This document shows, piece by piece, positions 1 to 8,347 of a stretch of DNA of 64,000 bases. A program made the translations under genes and the position numbers. The notes under the pieces are model-generated. The model was given only the letters and a program-made list of their open reading frames with translations. It was not told where the DNA came from and made no database searches. The DNA comes from DASSUW01 sp963759375 (GTDB lineage: Bacteria > Actinomycetota > Thermoleophilia > Solirubrobacterales > Solirubrobacteraceae), in the NCBI GenBank assembly GCA_963759375.1, contig CAVWYY010000003.1, positions 372,001-436,000 of the forward strand. The letters run 5' to 3'. Positions within the stretch are counted from its first letter, which is position 1. Each line of letters opens with the position of its first letter.

Positions 1-537
1 CTGCGCGTCGCTCGCATGGCCGAGACCCGGCCGGAGGTCGTCTCCCAGGTCGAGACCGTGATGAAGCAGAAGCTCTCGAGCATCGTCGCGCAGGACTACG
101 CGGCGGCCGGCGGTGTCAAGTCGCTCGCCGACATCCTCAACCACTCCGACCGCACGACCGAGCGCAACGTGCTCGACGAGCTGGCCAAGACCGAGTCCGA
201 GCTGGCCGACGAGGTCCGCCTGCTGCTGTTCACCTTCGAGGACGTCGTCAAGCTCGACGACCGCTCGATCCAGATGGTGCTCAAGGAGGTCGACCAGAAG
301 GACCTCGCGATCGCCCTCCGCGGCGTCAGCGAGGACGTCCGGTCGCGGATCTTCTCGAACATGTCCGAGCGCGGTGCCGAGCTCCTCAAGGAGGAGATCG
401 ACTTCCAGCCGCCGCAGCGCAAGCGCGTCATCGAGGAGGCCCAGGGCCGCATCGTCGGCGTCGTGCGCCGCCTCGAGGAGGCCGGCGCGGTGGTCATCTC
501 CCGCGGTAGCGGCGGCGGCGACGACGAGCTCCTGTGA
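1..537 (+). CDS. fliG: Flagellar motor switch protein FliG, C-terminal part (cut by window edge)
   Basis: FliG is the C-ring protein that couples the MS ring to the rotor and meets the MotA stator through its charged C-terminal domain. The frame is open to the first base, so the N-terminal half lies outside the window. The visible part has the middle domain (GGVKSLADILNHSDR, then a helix-rich EE/DEV segment with FTFEDVVKLDDRSIQ) and the C-terminal domain (VLKEVDQKDLAIALRG, SNMSERG, LKEEI), in the usual FliG order. It ends in a Gly/Asp/Glu tail. The stop overlaps the ATG of fliH by one base, so the two are translationally coupled. Identification is firm. Confidence 0.95.
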   Translation: MRVARMAETRPEVVSQVETVMKQKLSSIVAQDYAAAGGVKSLADILNHSDRTTERNVLDELAKTESELADEVRLLLFTFEDVVKLDDRSIQMVLKEVDQKDLAIALRGVSEDVRSRIFSNMSERGAELLKEEIDFQPPQRKRVIEEAQGRIVGVVRRLEEAGAVVISRGSGGGDDELL

Positions 538-1166
538 TGACGTCCGCCGAGTTCTCGTTCGAGGCGCTCGACGCGCCGGTCGTCAATACGGCCACGGTCT
601 CCGGGCCGGGGCGGGCGGGGACCGACATCGTCATGACCGCGCTGGCGACGGCCGAGGCCGACGCCGCCGTCCTGCGCGCCAGCGCGCGCGAGGAGGGCCT
701 GCGCGAGGGTCGCGAGGAGGCGCTCGCCGCACTCGCTCCCGCGATCGAGGCGCTCAACCAGGCCGCCGAGGCCGTGCAGGGCGACCAGCTCGCGCGCGCC
801 GACCGCCTCGAGGCGCACGCCGTCGACCTGGCGCTGTTCCTGGCCGAGAAGGTCCTCGGTGGCGCGATCGCCGTCCAGCCCGAGCTCGTCGTCGAGTCCG
901 TCCGCGGCGCGCTCCGCGGCATCGTCGAGCGCGAGCGCGTGACCGTGCTCGTGCACCCCGATGACCTCGAGCTCGTGCGCGAGTCGATGGACGCCGTCCG
1001 GGCGTCGCTCGGCGGCATCGAGCATTGCGAGGTCCAGGCCGAGCGCCGCGTGTCGCGCGGAGGCGCCGTGGTCCGCACGCCGGAGGGCGACGTCGACGCG
1101 CGCTTCGAGACCAAGCTTCAGCGCGCTCGCGAGGTCGTCGAGTCGGCCCTGAGCCCGGCTTCATGA
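537..1166 (+). CDS. fliH: Flagellar assembly protein FliH
   Basis: FliH dimers hold the export ATPase FliI and bring it to the export gate. About 209 residues: a variable N-terminus, an Ala/Glu-rich central helix (about residues 35-90, with EEGLREGREEAL, a GxxxG-like helix typical of FliH), and a conserved C-terminal domain (VHPDDLELVRES, then CEVQAERRVSRGGAVVRTPEGDVDARF) that matches FliH/YscL/V-ATPase E-type stators. ATG at 537 overlaps the fliG stop; a GTG directly before it at 534 is an alternative. The stop overlaps the fliI start as ATGA. Confidence 0.93.
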   Translation: MTSAEFSFEALDAPVVNTATVSGPGRAGTDIVMTALATAEADAAVLRASAREEGLREGREEALAALAPAIEALNQAAEAVQGDQLARADRLEAHAVDLALFLAEKVLGGAIAVQPELVVESVRGALRGIVERERVTVLVHPDDLELVRESMDAVRASLGGIEHCEVQAERRVSRGGAVVRTPEGDVDARFETKLQRAREVVESALSPAS

Positions 1167-2590
1167 GCGGGCTGCTCGATCACGCCACCGCGGCGCTGCG
1201 CGACGCGGACCTGCACCGCCGGCACGGCCGGGTCATCGACCTGATCGGCCTGATCGTCGAGGCCACCGGCCTCGAGGCCGAGGTCGGCGAGGTCTGCACG
1301 ATCGACACCGGCCGCGGCCGCGGGCCCGTGCCCGCCGAGGTCGTAGGCTTCCGCGCCGGTCGCACGCTGCTGATGCCGCTCGGCGAGGCCACGGGCATCG
1401 GCCCGGGCGCGCGCGTGAGCGCCAGCGGCCGCGCGCTGAGCATCGAGGTGTCCGACGACCTGCTGGGGCGCACGCTCGACGGCCTGGGCCGCCCGCTCGA
1501 CGGCTTCGGGCCAACCGCTGCAGGCCGTTCGCGGCCGGTCGAGGCGGCGCCGCCCGATCCATTCACGCGCCCCCGCATCGACGTGCGCGTCTCGCTCGGC
1601 GTCCGCGCGCTCGACGCGCTGGTGCCGTGCGGCCGTGGCCAGCGCCTCGGCATCTTCGCCGGCTCCGGCGTCGGCAAGTCGTCGCTGCTGGGCATGATCG
1701 CCCGCTCGACGTCGGCCGACGTGAACGTCATCTGCCTGGTCGGCGAGCGCGGCCGCGAGGTGCGCGAGTTCATCGAGCGCGACCTCGGCCCGGAGGGCAT
1801 GGCCCGCTCCGTGGTGATCGTCGCGACGTCCGACCAGCCCGCGCTGGTGCGCATCAAGGCCGCCTTCACCGCGACCACGATCGCCGAGCACTTCCGCGAC
1901 CAGGGCGCCGACGTGATGCTGATGATGGACTCGGTCACGCGCTTCGCCATGGCCCAGCGCGAGGTCGGCCTGGCGATCGGCGAGCCGCCCGCCACGCGCG
2001 GCTACACGCCGTCCGTGTTCGCCCTGCTCCCGAAGCTGCTCGAGCGCTCCGGCACCTCGCCGCGCGGCTCGATCACCGGCCTCTACACCGTGCTCGTCGA
2101 CGGCGACGACATGAACGAGCCGATCGCCGACGCCGTGCGCTCGATCCTCGACGGCCACGTCGTGCTCTCGCGGCACCTGGCGCACGCCGGCCACTACCCG
2201 GCCGTCGACGTGCTGGCCAGCGTCTCCCGTCTCGTCGGCGAGGTCGTCACCTCCGAGGTCCGCTCGGCGGGCGACGAGGTCCGGCGCCTGATGGCGGCCT
2301 ACAAGGACAAGGCCGACCTGATCTCGATCGGCGCCTACGCGCGCGGCAGCGACCCGCTGACCGACGCGGCGATCGACGCCCGCGGGCCCATCGACGGCTT
2401 CCTGCGCCAGACCGTCGGCGACCGCTCGACGGCCGACGAGGCCGACTCGGCACTGATCAACCTGGCGCTGCTCGCCGGCGTGCCGGAGCCCGCGGTGGCG
2501 CCGGCCATCGAAGAACCGGCGCCGCCGCAGGCGTCCCAGCCGAGCATGCCGCTGCACTCGGCCATCCCCCCGCTGCATCTCGCGTCCTAG
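1163..2590 (+). CDS. fliI: Flagellum-specific ATP synthase FliI
   Basis: FliI is the cytoplasmic hexameric ATPase that feeds substrates to the flagellar type III export gate. About 475 residues, the usual family length. Visible motifs: P-loop GSGVGKSSLL (about 167-176), GERGREVREF, Walker B MLMMDSVTRFA (about 250-260), and PPATRGYTPSVFALLPKLLERSG. The ATG at 1163 is chosen because it makes the 4-bp ATGA overlap with fliH and begins the conserved N-terminus; an in-frame extension upstream to 1025 is Arg-rich and lies inside fliH. The C-terminus has a Pro-rich extension. Its stop shares a CTAG with the convergent RTX-repeat gene. Confidence 0.97.
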   Translation: MSGLLDHATAALRDADLHRRHGRVIDLIGLIVEATGLEAEVGEVCTIDTGRGRGPVPAEVVGFRAGRTLLMPLGEATGIGPGARVSASGRALSIEVSDDLLGRTLDGLGRPLDGFGPTAAGRSRPVEAAPPDPFTRPRIDVRVSLGVRALDALVPCGRGQRLGIFAGSGVGKSSLLGMIARSTSADVNVICLVGERGREVREFIERDLGPEGMARSVVIVATSDQPALVRIKAAFTATTIAEHFRDQGADVMLMMDSVTRFAMAQREVGLAIGEPPATRGYTPSVFALLPKLLERSGTSPRGSITGLYTVLVDGDDMNEPIADAVRSILDGHVVLSRHLAHAGHYPAVDVLASVSRLVGEVVTSEVRSAGDEVRRLMAAYKDKADLISIGAYARGSDPLTDAAIDARGPIDGFLRQTVGDRSTADEADSALINLALLAGVPEPAVAPAIEEPAPPQASQPSMPLHSAIPPLHLAS

Positions 2591-3357
2591 GGCGCGAGCA
2601 CGACCTCGCAGCTGAACGTCAGCTCGGCGAACGAGCAGGCGTCCTGGCCGTCGTCGCCGTTCGCGCGGTCGCGGCCCGGCCCGCCGTCCAGCCGGTCGTC
2701 GCCGGCGCCGCCGCGCAGCCGGTCGTCGCCCTCCTCGGCGGACAGCTCGTCGTTCCCGTCGCCGCCCAGCAGCCGGTCGTCGCCGCCGCCGGCGAACGCG
2801 ACGAAGTCGTCGCCCGGGCCGCCGATCAGCAGGTCGTCGCCGGTCTCGGTGGGATAGAAGCCGCCGTAGGTGGAGTCGTCGCCGGCGCCGCCGACCACGA
2901 CGTCGCTGCCGCGGTCGCCGCCGATCTCGTCGTCGCCGGGCCCACCGTTGACGTAGTCGTCGCCGTCGAGGCTGCCGGCGTTGTCGTTGCCGGGGCCGCC
3001 GAAGATCGTGTCGGCGCGATCCGCGGTCGGCTTGCCGGCCTCGGCGCGCAGGCGGATCGTGTCGTCGCCGCCGTCGATCAGGTCGTTGCCGTCGCCGGCC
3101 ACGAGCCGGTCGGCGCCCGGGCCGCCGCAGACGAGGTCGTCGCCGCCGAGGCCATGGATCGTGTCGTCGCCGCCGGCGCCGTAGATGCGGTCGGGGCCGG
3201 GCGTTCCGACGAGCACATCGGCCTTCGCGGTGCCGACCTGCGTGAACTCGCCGGGCACGCCGAAGCAGACGACCGGGGCAGCCGCGTGCGCCGGGCCTGG
3301 CGCCGCGAGCGCGCCGGCGACCAGCGCGCCGGCGATCAGGGTGGGGAGCGTTCGCAT
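2587..3357 (-). CDS. Secreted calcium-binding RTX/hemolysin-type repeat protein
   Basis: A 256-residue secreted protein with a Sec signal peptide (MRT start, hydrophobic LIAGALVAGALAA, then AHA-A cleavage) followed by about 200 residues of degenerate nonapeptide GGxGxDxxx repeats (GGPGADRL, GGDGNDEL, GGAGDDRL and others) that form Ca2+-binding parallel beta-rolls. A C-terminal segment has two cysteines (DACSF, FSCEV). No type I secretion genes are nearby, so export is probably by Sec. The start is set by GGAG seven bases upstream; an ATG four codons earlier is possible. It sits antisense between fliI and fliJ, splitting the flagellar operon, and looks like an insertion. Function unknown beyond Ca2+ binding. 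Confidence 0.85.
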   Translation of the reverse strand: MRTLPTLIAGALVAGALAAPGPAHAAAPVVCFGVPGEFTQVGTAKADVLVGTPGPDRIYGAGGDDTIHGLGGDDLVCGGPGADRLVAGDGNDLIDGGDDTIRLRAEAGKPTADRADTIFGGPGNDNAGSLDGDDYVNGGPGDDEIGGDRGSDVVVGGAGDDSTYGGFYPTETGDDLLIGGPGDDFVAFAGGGDDRLLGGDGNDELSAEEGDDRLRGGAGDDRLDGGPGRDRANGDDGQDACSFAELTFSCEVVLAP

Positions 3358-3453
3358 GGGGGTCTCCATGGGGTCTGGGGAGTTGACGCTCAGGACCGTA
3401 CGGCCGCGCAGGACCTGGTTCCTGAGGATCCGATGAGCGGTATCTGAGCCGGC

Positions 3454-3480
3454 TACAGGTTCGACTGCGGTGGTCGATCA
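3454..3480 (+). promoter_or_regulatory. Sigma-28-like promoter ahead of fliJ
   Basis: -35 TACAGG (3454), exactly 15 bases of spacer after TACA, and -10 GTCGATCA (3473-3480). It shares the run AGGTTCGACT with the second flagellin promoter. The fliJ GTG begins 8 bases after the -10, so the transcript would be nearly or fully leaderless. It would restart the operon after the RTX insertion. Confidence 0.6.
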
Positions 3481-3488
3481 CCCGGAAC

Positions 3489-3944
3489 GTGGAGACTCCG
3501 TCCTTCACGTTCCGTCTCGAGCGCGTTCGGTCGCTTCGAGAGCGCGCCGAAGAGCGCGCTCGCGAGGACCTGGCGCATGAGCTCCGCCTGCGCCTGCGCG
3601 GCGAGGCCATGCTGCTCGAGGCCACCCAGGCGGCCTCGGCGGCAACGCAGAGCGGGCGCCACGCGGTGACCTCGCGCTCGTCCGGGACGGACCTGATCGC
3701 CGCCCAGGCGTACATCGAGCGTGCCGAGACCCGTCGCCGCGAGGCGGCGCTGGATCTCGACCGCCAGGACGCCGAGGTCCAGTCCCGCCAGGCCGCACTG
3801 CAGACGGCCGCGCGCGAGCGCCAGGTCATGGACAAGCTCAAGGAGCGCCAGCACGCCGAGCACAACGCCGCATGGGCCGTCAAGGCCCAGGGCGCGCTCG
3901 ACGAGGTCGCTCTCGCCGTCCACCGTCGCGGAGCCGCAGCGTGA
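3489..3944 (+). CDS. fliJ: Flagellar export chaperone/coiled-coil FliJ
   Basis: FliJ is the small coiled-coil stalk of the export ATPase, similar to the gamma subunit of F1. 151 residues of almost uninterrupted charged helix. It starts with the typical FTFRLERVRSLRERAEERARE and ends with a KLKERQHAEHNAAW segment like the FliJ C-terminus (ERW..E..RRE). The position before the hydrolase and fliK fits. GTG start at 3489 with no clear Shine-Dalgarno, which agrees with the leaderless promoter just upstream. The stop overlaps the next start as GTGA. Confidence 0.88.
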   Translation: METPSFTFRLERVRSLRERAEERAREDLAHELRLRLRGEAMLLEATQAASAATQSGRHAVTSRSSGTDLIAAQAYIERAETRRREAALDLDRQDAEVQSRQAALQTAARERQVMDKLKERQHAEHNAAWAVKAQGALDEVALAVHRRGAAA

Positions 3945-4546
3945 GCGTCGATACCGCCATCGCGCGGATCACCGCGCTGCAGGCCCTGATCGCCGGCGCC
4001 GCTCCGCAGCCTGTCCAGACGCAGACCAGCAGCTTCGCCTCCCAGCTCGCCGACGCGAGCGCCACGACGCTCACCCCCGCGACGGGCGCCACCGCCGCGA
4101 CCGCCTCGACGGCGCCCGCCGGCATCTCCCAGCTTCCGGCCGACGTCCCGTACGGCGCGGAGATCACCGCCGCCGCGAAGAAGCACGGCATCGATCCCGC
4201 GCTGCTCGCCGGGCTCGTCAAGCAGGAGTCCGGCTTCAACCCCAGCGCGGGCTCGCCCGCCGGTGCGCGCGGCCTGACCCAGCTGATGCCGGCCACCGCC
4301 GCCGGCCTCGGCGTCACCAACGTGCTCGACCCCGCCCAGAACCTCGACGGCGGCGCGAAGTACCTGCGCCAGCAGCTCGACGCGTTCGGCGGCGACGTCA
4401 CGCGCGCCCTCGCGGCCTACAACGCCGGGCCCGGCGCCGTCCAGCGCTACGGCGGCGTGCCGCCCTACGCGGAGACGCAGAACTACGTCCGCGCCGTTCA
4501 GGCGAACGCCGCGGCCTACCGCGGCTCCTCCCCCTCGATCCTGTGA
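3941..4546 (+). CDS. Flagellar lytic transglycosylase (SLT domain)
   Basis: 201 residues. Residues 1-45 are a Gln/Ser/Thr-rich leader, 45-65 a Thr/Ala linker, and about 66-195 a soluble lytic transglycosylase domain. Catalytic Glu near residue 97 lies in VKQESGFNP, followed by GLTQLMPATA, LDPAQNLDGGAKYL and ALAAYNAGPGAV, all SLT signatures. Cleaving peptidoglycan here would open space for the rod, the role FlgJ or SltF plays elsewhere. There is no Sec signal peptide, and the N-terminus (MSVDTAIARITALQAL) recurs in the CHAP protein at 25722, so that segment may be an export signal. GTG start overlaps the fliJ stop; the stop overlaps the fliK start by one base. Confidence 0.9.
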   Translation: MSVDTAIARITALQALIAGAAPQPVQTQTSSFASQLADASATTLTPATGATAATASTAPAGISQLPADVPYGAEITAAAKKHGIDPALLAGLVKQESGFNPSAGSPAGARGLTQLMPATAAGLGVTNVLDPAQNLDGGAKYLRQQLDAFGGDVTRALAAYNAGPGAVQRYGGVPPYAETQNYVRAVQANAAAYRGSSPSIL

Positions 4547-5905
4547 TGACCACCGACCGCACCCAGAGCGCGCGCTCCGCCGCGCCCACGACCGACCGCT
4601 CCGCCGCTCCGGCGCAGCGGGCGGGCGCGGGGGACGCCTTCGCGGCGCTCCTCGACGCCCACGCCACGCCCACCCGCGACAGCGCCGTGCGCCGCGACGA
4701 CCGCGGCCCGCAGCGCGATGCCGCGCGCCCCGGCGACCGTGACCGCGACCGCGGCCCGGTCCGGCCGGACGACGTGCGCGGCCACGGCCCGCAGCGCCGC
4801 GACGCCGACCTGCACGCCGCGCCCGAGCGCCCCACGGACGCTTCCGCGCCGCCGGCCGCCCCCGAGGCCGCCGCCCCGGCCGTGCCCGCCGAGCCCCAGG
4901 CGGCCGCGCCCGCCGTCGCGCCCGCGCTGGTGCTCGCCGAGCTGCCGGTGCCGCCGCTGGCCGTCGCCGTCGCCGTCGAGGCCGCGAAGACCCCGCCCCC
5001 CGCCGCGGCTGTGCCCGCCGCGGCCCCGGCTTCCGAGACCGCCGCGCCCGTGCCGGCCCCGGCCGCCTCCGCGCCCGCGCCGCTGCCGGCCGCCGCCCAG
5101 CCTCAGACCCCGACCGCACCGGTGCCGGCCGACGGCCAGCCGGTCGCGGCGCCCGTCGCCGAGGTGCCCGCCGAGGGCGAGGCCCCGGCCGTGCCGCAGG
5201 CCCAGTCCGAGACGCCGGCGCCCGCCGTGCAGGACCGCGCATCGCAGACCTCCGCTCCGGTGGCCGAGCCGACCCCGGCCGACGCCCGCCGAGCCGGTGC
5301 GCGAGCCCGCGGCTCCGGCCCCGACCGGCCCCGCGCAGGCCAAGCCTGCCGCTCCCGCCGAGGCTCCGGCCGCTCCCGCGCCCACCTCCACATCGAACGT
5401 GAACCCGGCCGTGAACCAGCCGGCCGCACAAGTCGCCGCCCAGGCCGCGCCGCACCGCAGCGTCGCGCTGCACCGCGCGCCGGCCGCCGTCGCGACGCTG
5501 CTGCACGTGGCCCACGACCGCGGCATCACGCACGCCAAGCTGGCCCTCAAGCCGGCCGAGCTCGGCGGCGTCGAGATCCGCCTGCAGTCCACGGCCGCCG
5601 GTATCACCGCGCAGGTCGTGGCCGACTCGCCCGAGGCCGCGCGGATGCTCGCGCAGCACGGCGACGAGCTTCGCCGCGCGCTCGAGGCGCGCGACGTCAA
5701 CCTGCTCTCGCTGGAGGTCTCGACCTCCGCCGACCAGCAGCACCAGAGCGCCCGCGGCGAGTGGACGGACGGCGATGACGCCGACACGTTCGGCGCCTCC
5801 GGCCGCTCCGCCACCGGCGACGCCGAGGGCGACGCCGAGCCCGCCCCTGTCACCCACTCGGTCATCGAGCTGCCCGGCGGGCTGCTCGTCGACGTCCTCG
5901 CCTGA
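4546..5905 (+). CDS. fliK: Flagellar hook-length control protein FliK (one apparent frameshift)
   Basis: FliK measures hook length and flips FlhB specificity. The N-terminal two thirds is an Ala/Pro-rich disordered ruler, and the C-terminal domain has the family signature LKPAELGGVEIRL followed by AARMLAQHGDELRRALEARDVNL. The start-side frame runs from 4546 to about 5285, where the protein continues in the +1 frame (AEPVREPAAPAP and on to the stop at 5905). The length 1360 is 3n+1, so one extra base in the GCCC/CGCC-rich stretch near 5286-5290 explains it. Both halves keep FliK character, so I read this as one gene of about 453 residues. Real disruption is possible. Confidence 0.82.
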
Positions 5906-5924
5906 CCCCCACCCAGAAACCGAG

Positions 5925-6326
5925 ATGACCTCAGTCGACTCAGTCCAGACCACGTCGGGCAATCAGCTCGAGCGCAAGACCGGGGGCACCCTCGGCAAAG
6001 ACGACTTCCTCAAGCTGTTCGTCGCCCAGCTGCAGCATCAGGATCCGATGAACCCGATGCAGGACAGCGACTTCATGGGCCAGATGGCGTCGTTCTCGAC
6101 GCTCGAGCAGATCACCAACATGGCCACGGCGAACCAGAACGTCGCCGCGAGCCTCTCGTCCAGCAACGCGATCAGCCTCATCGGCCGCACCGTGACCTAC
6201 ACGGACGAGAACGACCTTTCCCACACCGGTGTCGTGCAGAAGGTCACCACCGCGGGCGGCATTCCGTCGCTCACGGTGGATGGCGTCGACGGCATTGATC
6301 CCGCAACCATCTCGCAGGTCGCTTAG
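5925..6326 (+). CDS. flgD: Flagellar hook-capping protein FlgD (short form)
   Basis: FlgD is the scaffold that caps the growing hook and is lost afterwards. 133 residues, with the diagnostic N-terminal block DDFLKLFVAQLQHQDPMNP, then DFMGQMASFSTLEQ (about residues 24-65). The C-terminal part (LIGRTVTYTDEN, GVVQKV) is a short beta domain only; the FlgD_ig domain of enteric FlgD (about 230 residues) is missing, as in many Gram-positive FlgD proteins. ATG at 5925, 19 bases after fliK, preceded by a GAGA-type weak ribosome site. Confidence 0.95.
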   Translation: MTSVDSVQTTSGNQLERKTGGTLGKDDFLKLFVAQLQHQDPMNPMQDSDFMGQMASFSTLEQITNMATANQNVAASLSSSNAISLIGRTVTYTDENDLSHTGVVQKVTTAGGIPSLTVDGVDGIDPATISQVA

Positions 6327-6350
6327 GCGACGGAAGGAGTTGATGCCCCG

Positions 6351-7181
6351 ATGATGCGAGGCATGTTCGCTGCCATCAGCGGCCTCAAGACCCACCAGGT
6401 GATGCTCGACGTCACCTCGAACGACATCGCGAACGTCAACACGATCGGCTACAAGTCGGCCCGTACGACGTTCATGGACTCGCTCACCCAGGTGCAGCGC
6501 GGCGCTTCCGGCGCCGGTGGCGGCACGGGCGGCGCCAACGCGGCCCAGATCGGCCTCGGCACGCAGCTCGGCTCGATCGACAACCTGATGACCGGCGGCT
6601 CGCTGCAGTCCACGGGCAACCCGTACGACGTCGCCATCTCGCAGGGCCCGGGCATGTTCCGCGTCGCCGCGAGCACGTCGACCCCGCCGACGGCCAACCC
6701 GGCCGCCGTCGAGTACACCCGTGCCGGCAACTTCACCACCAACAGCGCCGGCTACCTCGTCACCCAGGACGGCTACTACGTCCAGGGCCGCACGGCCGGC
6801 GGCGCCGACACGCTGCTGAACATCCCGTCCGGCTCGTCGAACGTGACGATCGCCCAGAACGGCGAGGTCAGCTACGTCGACGGGACCGGCACGCGCCAGT
6901 CCGCCGGCTTCCTCTCGCTCGCGACGTTCTCGAACGCCGCGGGCCTCCAGCGCTCCGGCTCGAACCGCTGGCTGGCGTCGCCGAACTCCGGCGCGCCGGT
7001 CGTCAGCACCCCGAGCGCGCAGGCGGGCTTCACCACCGCCGGCACGATCGAGATGTCGAACGTCGATCTCGCCCAGGCGTTCACGAGCATGATCACCGCG
7101 CAGCGTGGCTTCCAGGCCAACTCGCGGGTCATCTCGACGGCCGACGAGATGCTGCAGGACCTGGTGAACCTGAAGCGCTAG
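6351..7181 (+). CDS. flgE: Flagellar hook protein FlgE
   Basis: FlgE polymerises into the hook. 276 residues, close to the short Firmicutes-type hook proteins. The N-terminal rod/hook motif (MFAAISGLKTHQVMLDVTSNDIANVNTIGYKSART) and the C-terminal coiled coil (GTIEMSNVDLAQAFTSMITAQRGFQANSRVISTADEM) are clear, and the middle is a Ser/Gly/Thr-rich D1/D2 region. A strong GGAAGGAG lies 11 bases before the first of two adjacent ATGs (6351, 6354). FlgF and FlgG share the terminal motifs, but the position directly after flgD supports FlgE. A nested hairpin follows the stop. Confidence 0.93.
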   Translation: MMRGMFAAISGLKTHQVMLDVTSNDIANVNTIGYKSARTTFMDSLTQVQRGASGAGGGTGGANAAQIGLGTQLGSIDNLMTGGSLQSTGNPYDVAISQGPGMFRVAASTSTPPTANPAAVEYTRAGNFTTNSAGYLVTQDGYYVQGRTAGGADTLLNIPSGSSNVTIAQNGEVSYVDGTGTRQSAGFLSLATFSNAAGLQRSGSNRWLASPNSGAPVVSTPSAQAGFTTAGTIEMSNVDLAQAFTSMITAQRGFQANSRVISTADEMLQDLVNLKR

Positions 7182-7184
7182 CGC

Positions 7185-7249
7185 TAAGGCTCCGCCTTTC
7201 GTCGACGGCCGCGGATAGCGCGGCCGTCGGCATTTAAGGCGGAGCCTTA
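7185..7249 (+). terminator. Nested double inverted repeat after flgE
   Basis: Outer arms TAAGGCTCCGCCTT (7185-7198) and AAGGCGGAGCCTTA (7236-7249) are perfect complements. Inside them, CGACGGCCGCG (7203-7213) pairs with CGCGGCCGTCG (7219-7229). There is no U tract. It is probably a terminator; the right outer arm also overlaps the -35 of the flbD promoter. Confidence 0.65.
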
Positions 7250-7260
7250 GGTGCCGAATA
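7234..7260 (+). promoter_or_regulatory. Sigma-28-like promoter ahead of flbD-motAB
   Basis: -35 TTAAGG (7234), 15-base spacer after TTAA, -10 GCCGAATA (7253-7260). The flbD GTG starts 7 bases after the -10, so the mRNA should be leaderless. The -35 lies within the right arm of the preceding hairpin, so read-through RNA folding and promoter use occupy the same DNA. Confidence 0.6.
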
Positions 7261-7267
7261 CCGGGGC

Positions 7268-7543
7268 GTGATCCGTCTCCACCGTCTTGCGCACGCCGAA
7301 GAGCACTTCTTGCTCAATCCGGACCTGATCCTCTCGATCGAAGCCACCCCCGACACCGTCGTGACCCTCACCACGCACACCAAGCTGATCGTCGCCGAGC
7401 GCCCCGAGGAGGTCGTCGACCTCGTCCGCGCCTGGCGCGCCTCGATCCTCGAGGCCGGTTTGCCGCGCATCCGGCGACGCTCCGACGTGCCCCTGCACGT
7501 CGTCCGCGGCGAGCACGTGGCCCGAGAGGACGGCGACCGATGA
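7268..7543 (+). CDS. flbD: FlbD family flagellar protein
   Basis: A 91-residue protein beginning MIRLHRLAHAEEHFLLNPDLILSIEATPDTVVTLTT, the hallmark of the small FlbD family found between flgE and motA in Gram-positive and spirochaete flagellar operons. The C-terminal tail (DLVRAWRASILEAGLPRIRRR) is longer and more basic than the usual 60-80 residues. The precise role is not settled; this is not the Caulobacter NtrC-type FlbD regulator. GTG start with no Shine-Dalgarno, matching the leaderless promoter upstream. Stop overlaps motA as ATGA. Confidence 0.88.
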   Translation: MIRLHRLAHAEEHFLLNPDLILSIEATPDTVVTLTTHTKLIVAERPEEVVDLVRAWRASILEAGLPRIRRRSDVPLHVVRGEHVAREDGDR

Positions 7544-8343
7544 AGGCCTCATCTGCGATCGGCCTGATCATCGGCTGCGTGGGTATCGCCCTGGGCGCCA
7601 CGATGGAGGGCTCGCAGGTCATGGCGGTCCTCAACCCGTCGGCCATGCTCATCGTGCTCGGCGGCACGCTCGGAGCGACGATCACGGGCACGAGCTTCGA
7701 GTCGATCAAGGCGATTCCGAAGCTGTTCAAGAAGGCGTTCAGCCCCGAGGTGCTCGACCTCAACAGTCGTGTGACCGAGCTCGTCGGCTACGCCGAGCAG
7801 GCCCGTCGTGACGGCCTGCTCGCGCTCGACGAGCAGCTCGGCGGTATCGAGGACCCGTACACCCGCAAGGGTCTGCAGCTGGTCGTCGACGGCACCGACC
7901 CCGACCTCGTCGCGGACGTGCTCGAGGCGGAGAACGACGCGATGCGCAAGCGCCACGGAGCCGCGACCCAGCCGTTCGAGAAGGCCGGCGGATACGCCCC
8001 GACCATGGGCATCATCGGCACGGTTTTCGGCCTCGTGCACGTGCTCAGCAACCTCTCCAAGCCGGAGACGCTCGGTCCATCGATCTCCGCGGCGTTCATC
8101 GCGACGCTCCTCGGCATCTCGACCGCGAACATCGTCTACCTGCCGATCGCCGCGCGGCTCAAGCAGCTGTCGCAGGAGGAACTGCACTTCCGCGCGATGA
8201 CGCTCGAGGGCATCCTCGCGATCCAGGCGGGCGATAACCCGCGTGTCGTGCAGGAGAAGCTGACGGCCTACGTCCCGCCGTCGCAGCGCATGACCGAGGA
8301 GCAGGCGGCTGCCGCCGCCCAGGCGCAGAAGGAAGCCGCCTAG
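7540..8343 (+). CDS. motA: Flagellar motor stator protein MotA
   Basis: MotA is the proton-channel stator subunit that pushes on FliG. 267 residues with four membrane segments (about 5-25, 30-48, 148-170, 178-200) around a cytoplasmic loop with RDGLLALDEQL and DPYTRKGLQLVVDG. The last two helices carry GGYAPTMGIIGTVFGLVHVL and AFIATLLGISTANIVYLPIA, the MotA/PomA/ExbB signature including the Pro and Thr near the channel. The tail is Ala/Gln-rich. Overlaps flbD by 4 bp and is followed by motB after 4 bases. Confidence 0.97.
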   Translation: MKASSAIGLIIGCVGIALGATMEGSQVMAVLNPSAMLIVLGGTLGATITGTSFESIKAIPKLFKKAFSPEVLDLNSRVTELVGYAEQARRDGLLALDEQLGGIEDPYTRKGLQLVVDGTDPDLVADVLEAENDAMRKRHGAATQPFEKAGGYAPTMGIIGTVFGLVHVLSNLSKPETLGPSISAAFIATLLGISTANIVYLPIAARLKQLSQEELHFRAMTLEGILAIQAGDNPRVVQEKLTAYVPPSQRMTEEQAAAAAQAQKEAA

Positions 8344-8347
8344 CCCC

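Noticed and set aside
2587..3447. Long + strand open frame rich in Val/Ala through the RTX gene
   Set aside because: It is the antisense of GGxGxD codons; no ribosome site and no family match, while the - strand has a signal peptide and repeats.
1118..5962. Very long - strand open frame (about 1614 codons)
   Set aside because: It is a GC-bias shadow of fliH-fliK with Arg/Gly-rich low-complexity content; the + strand genes are certain.
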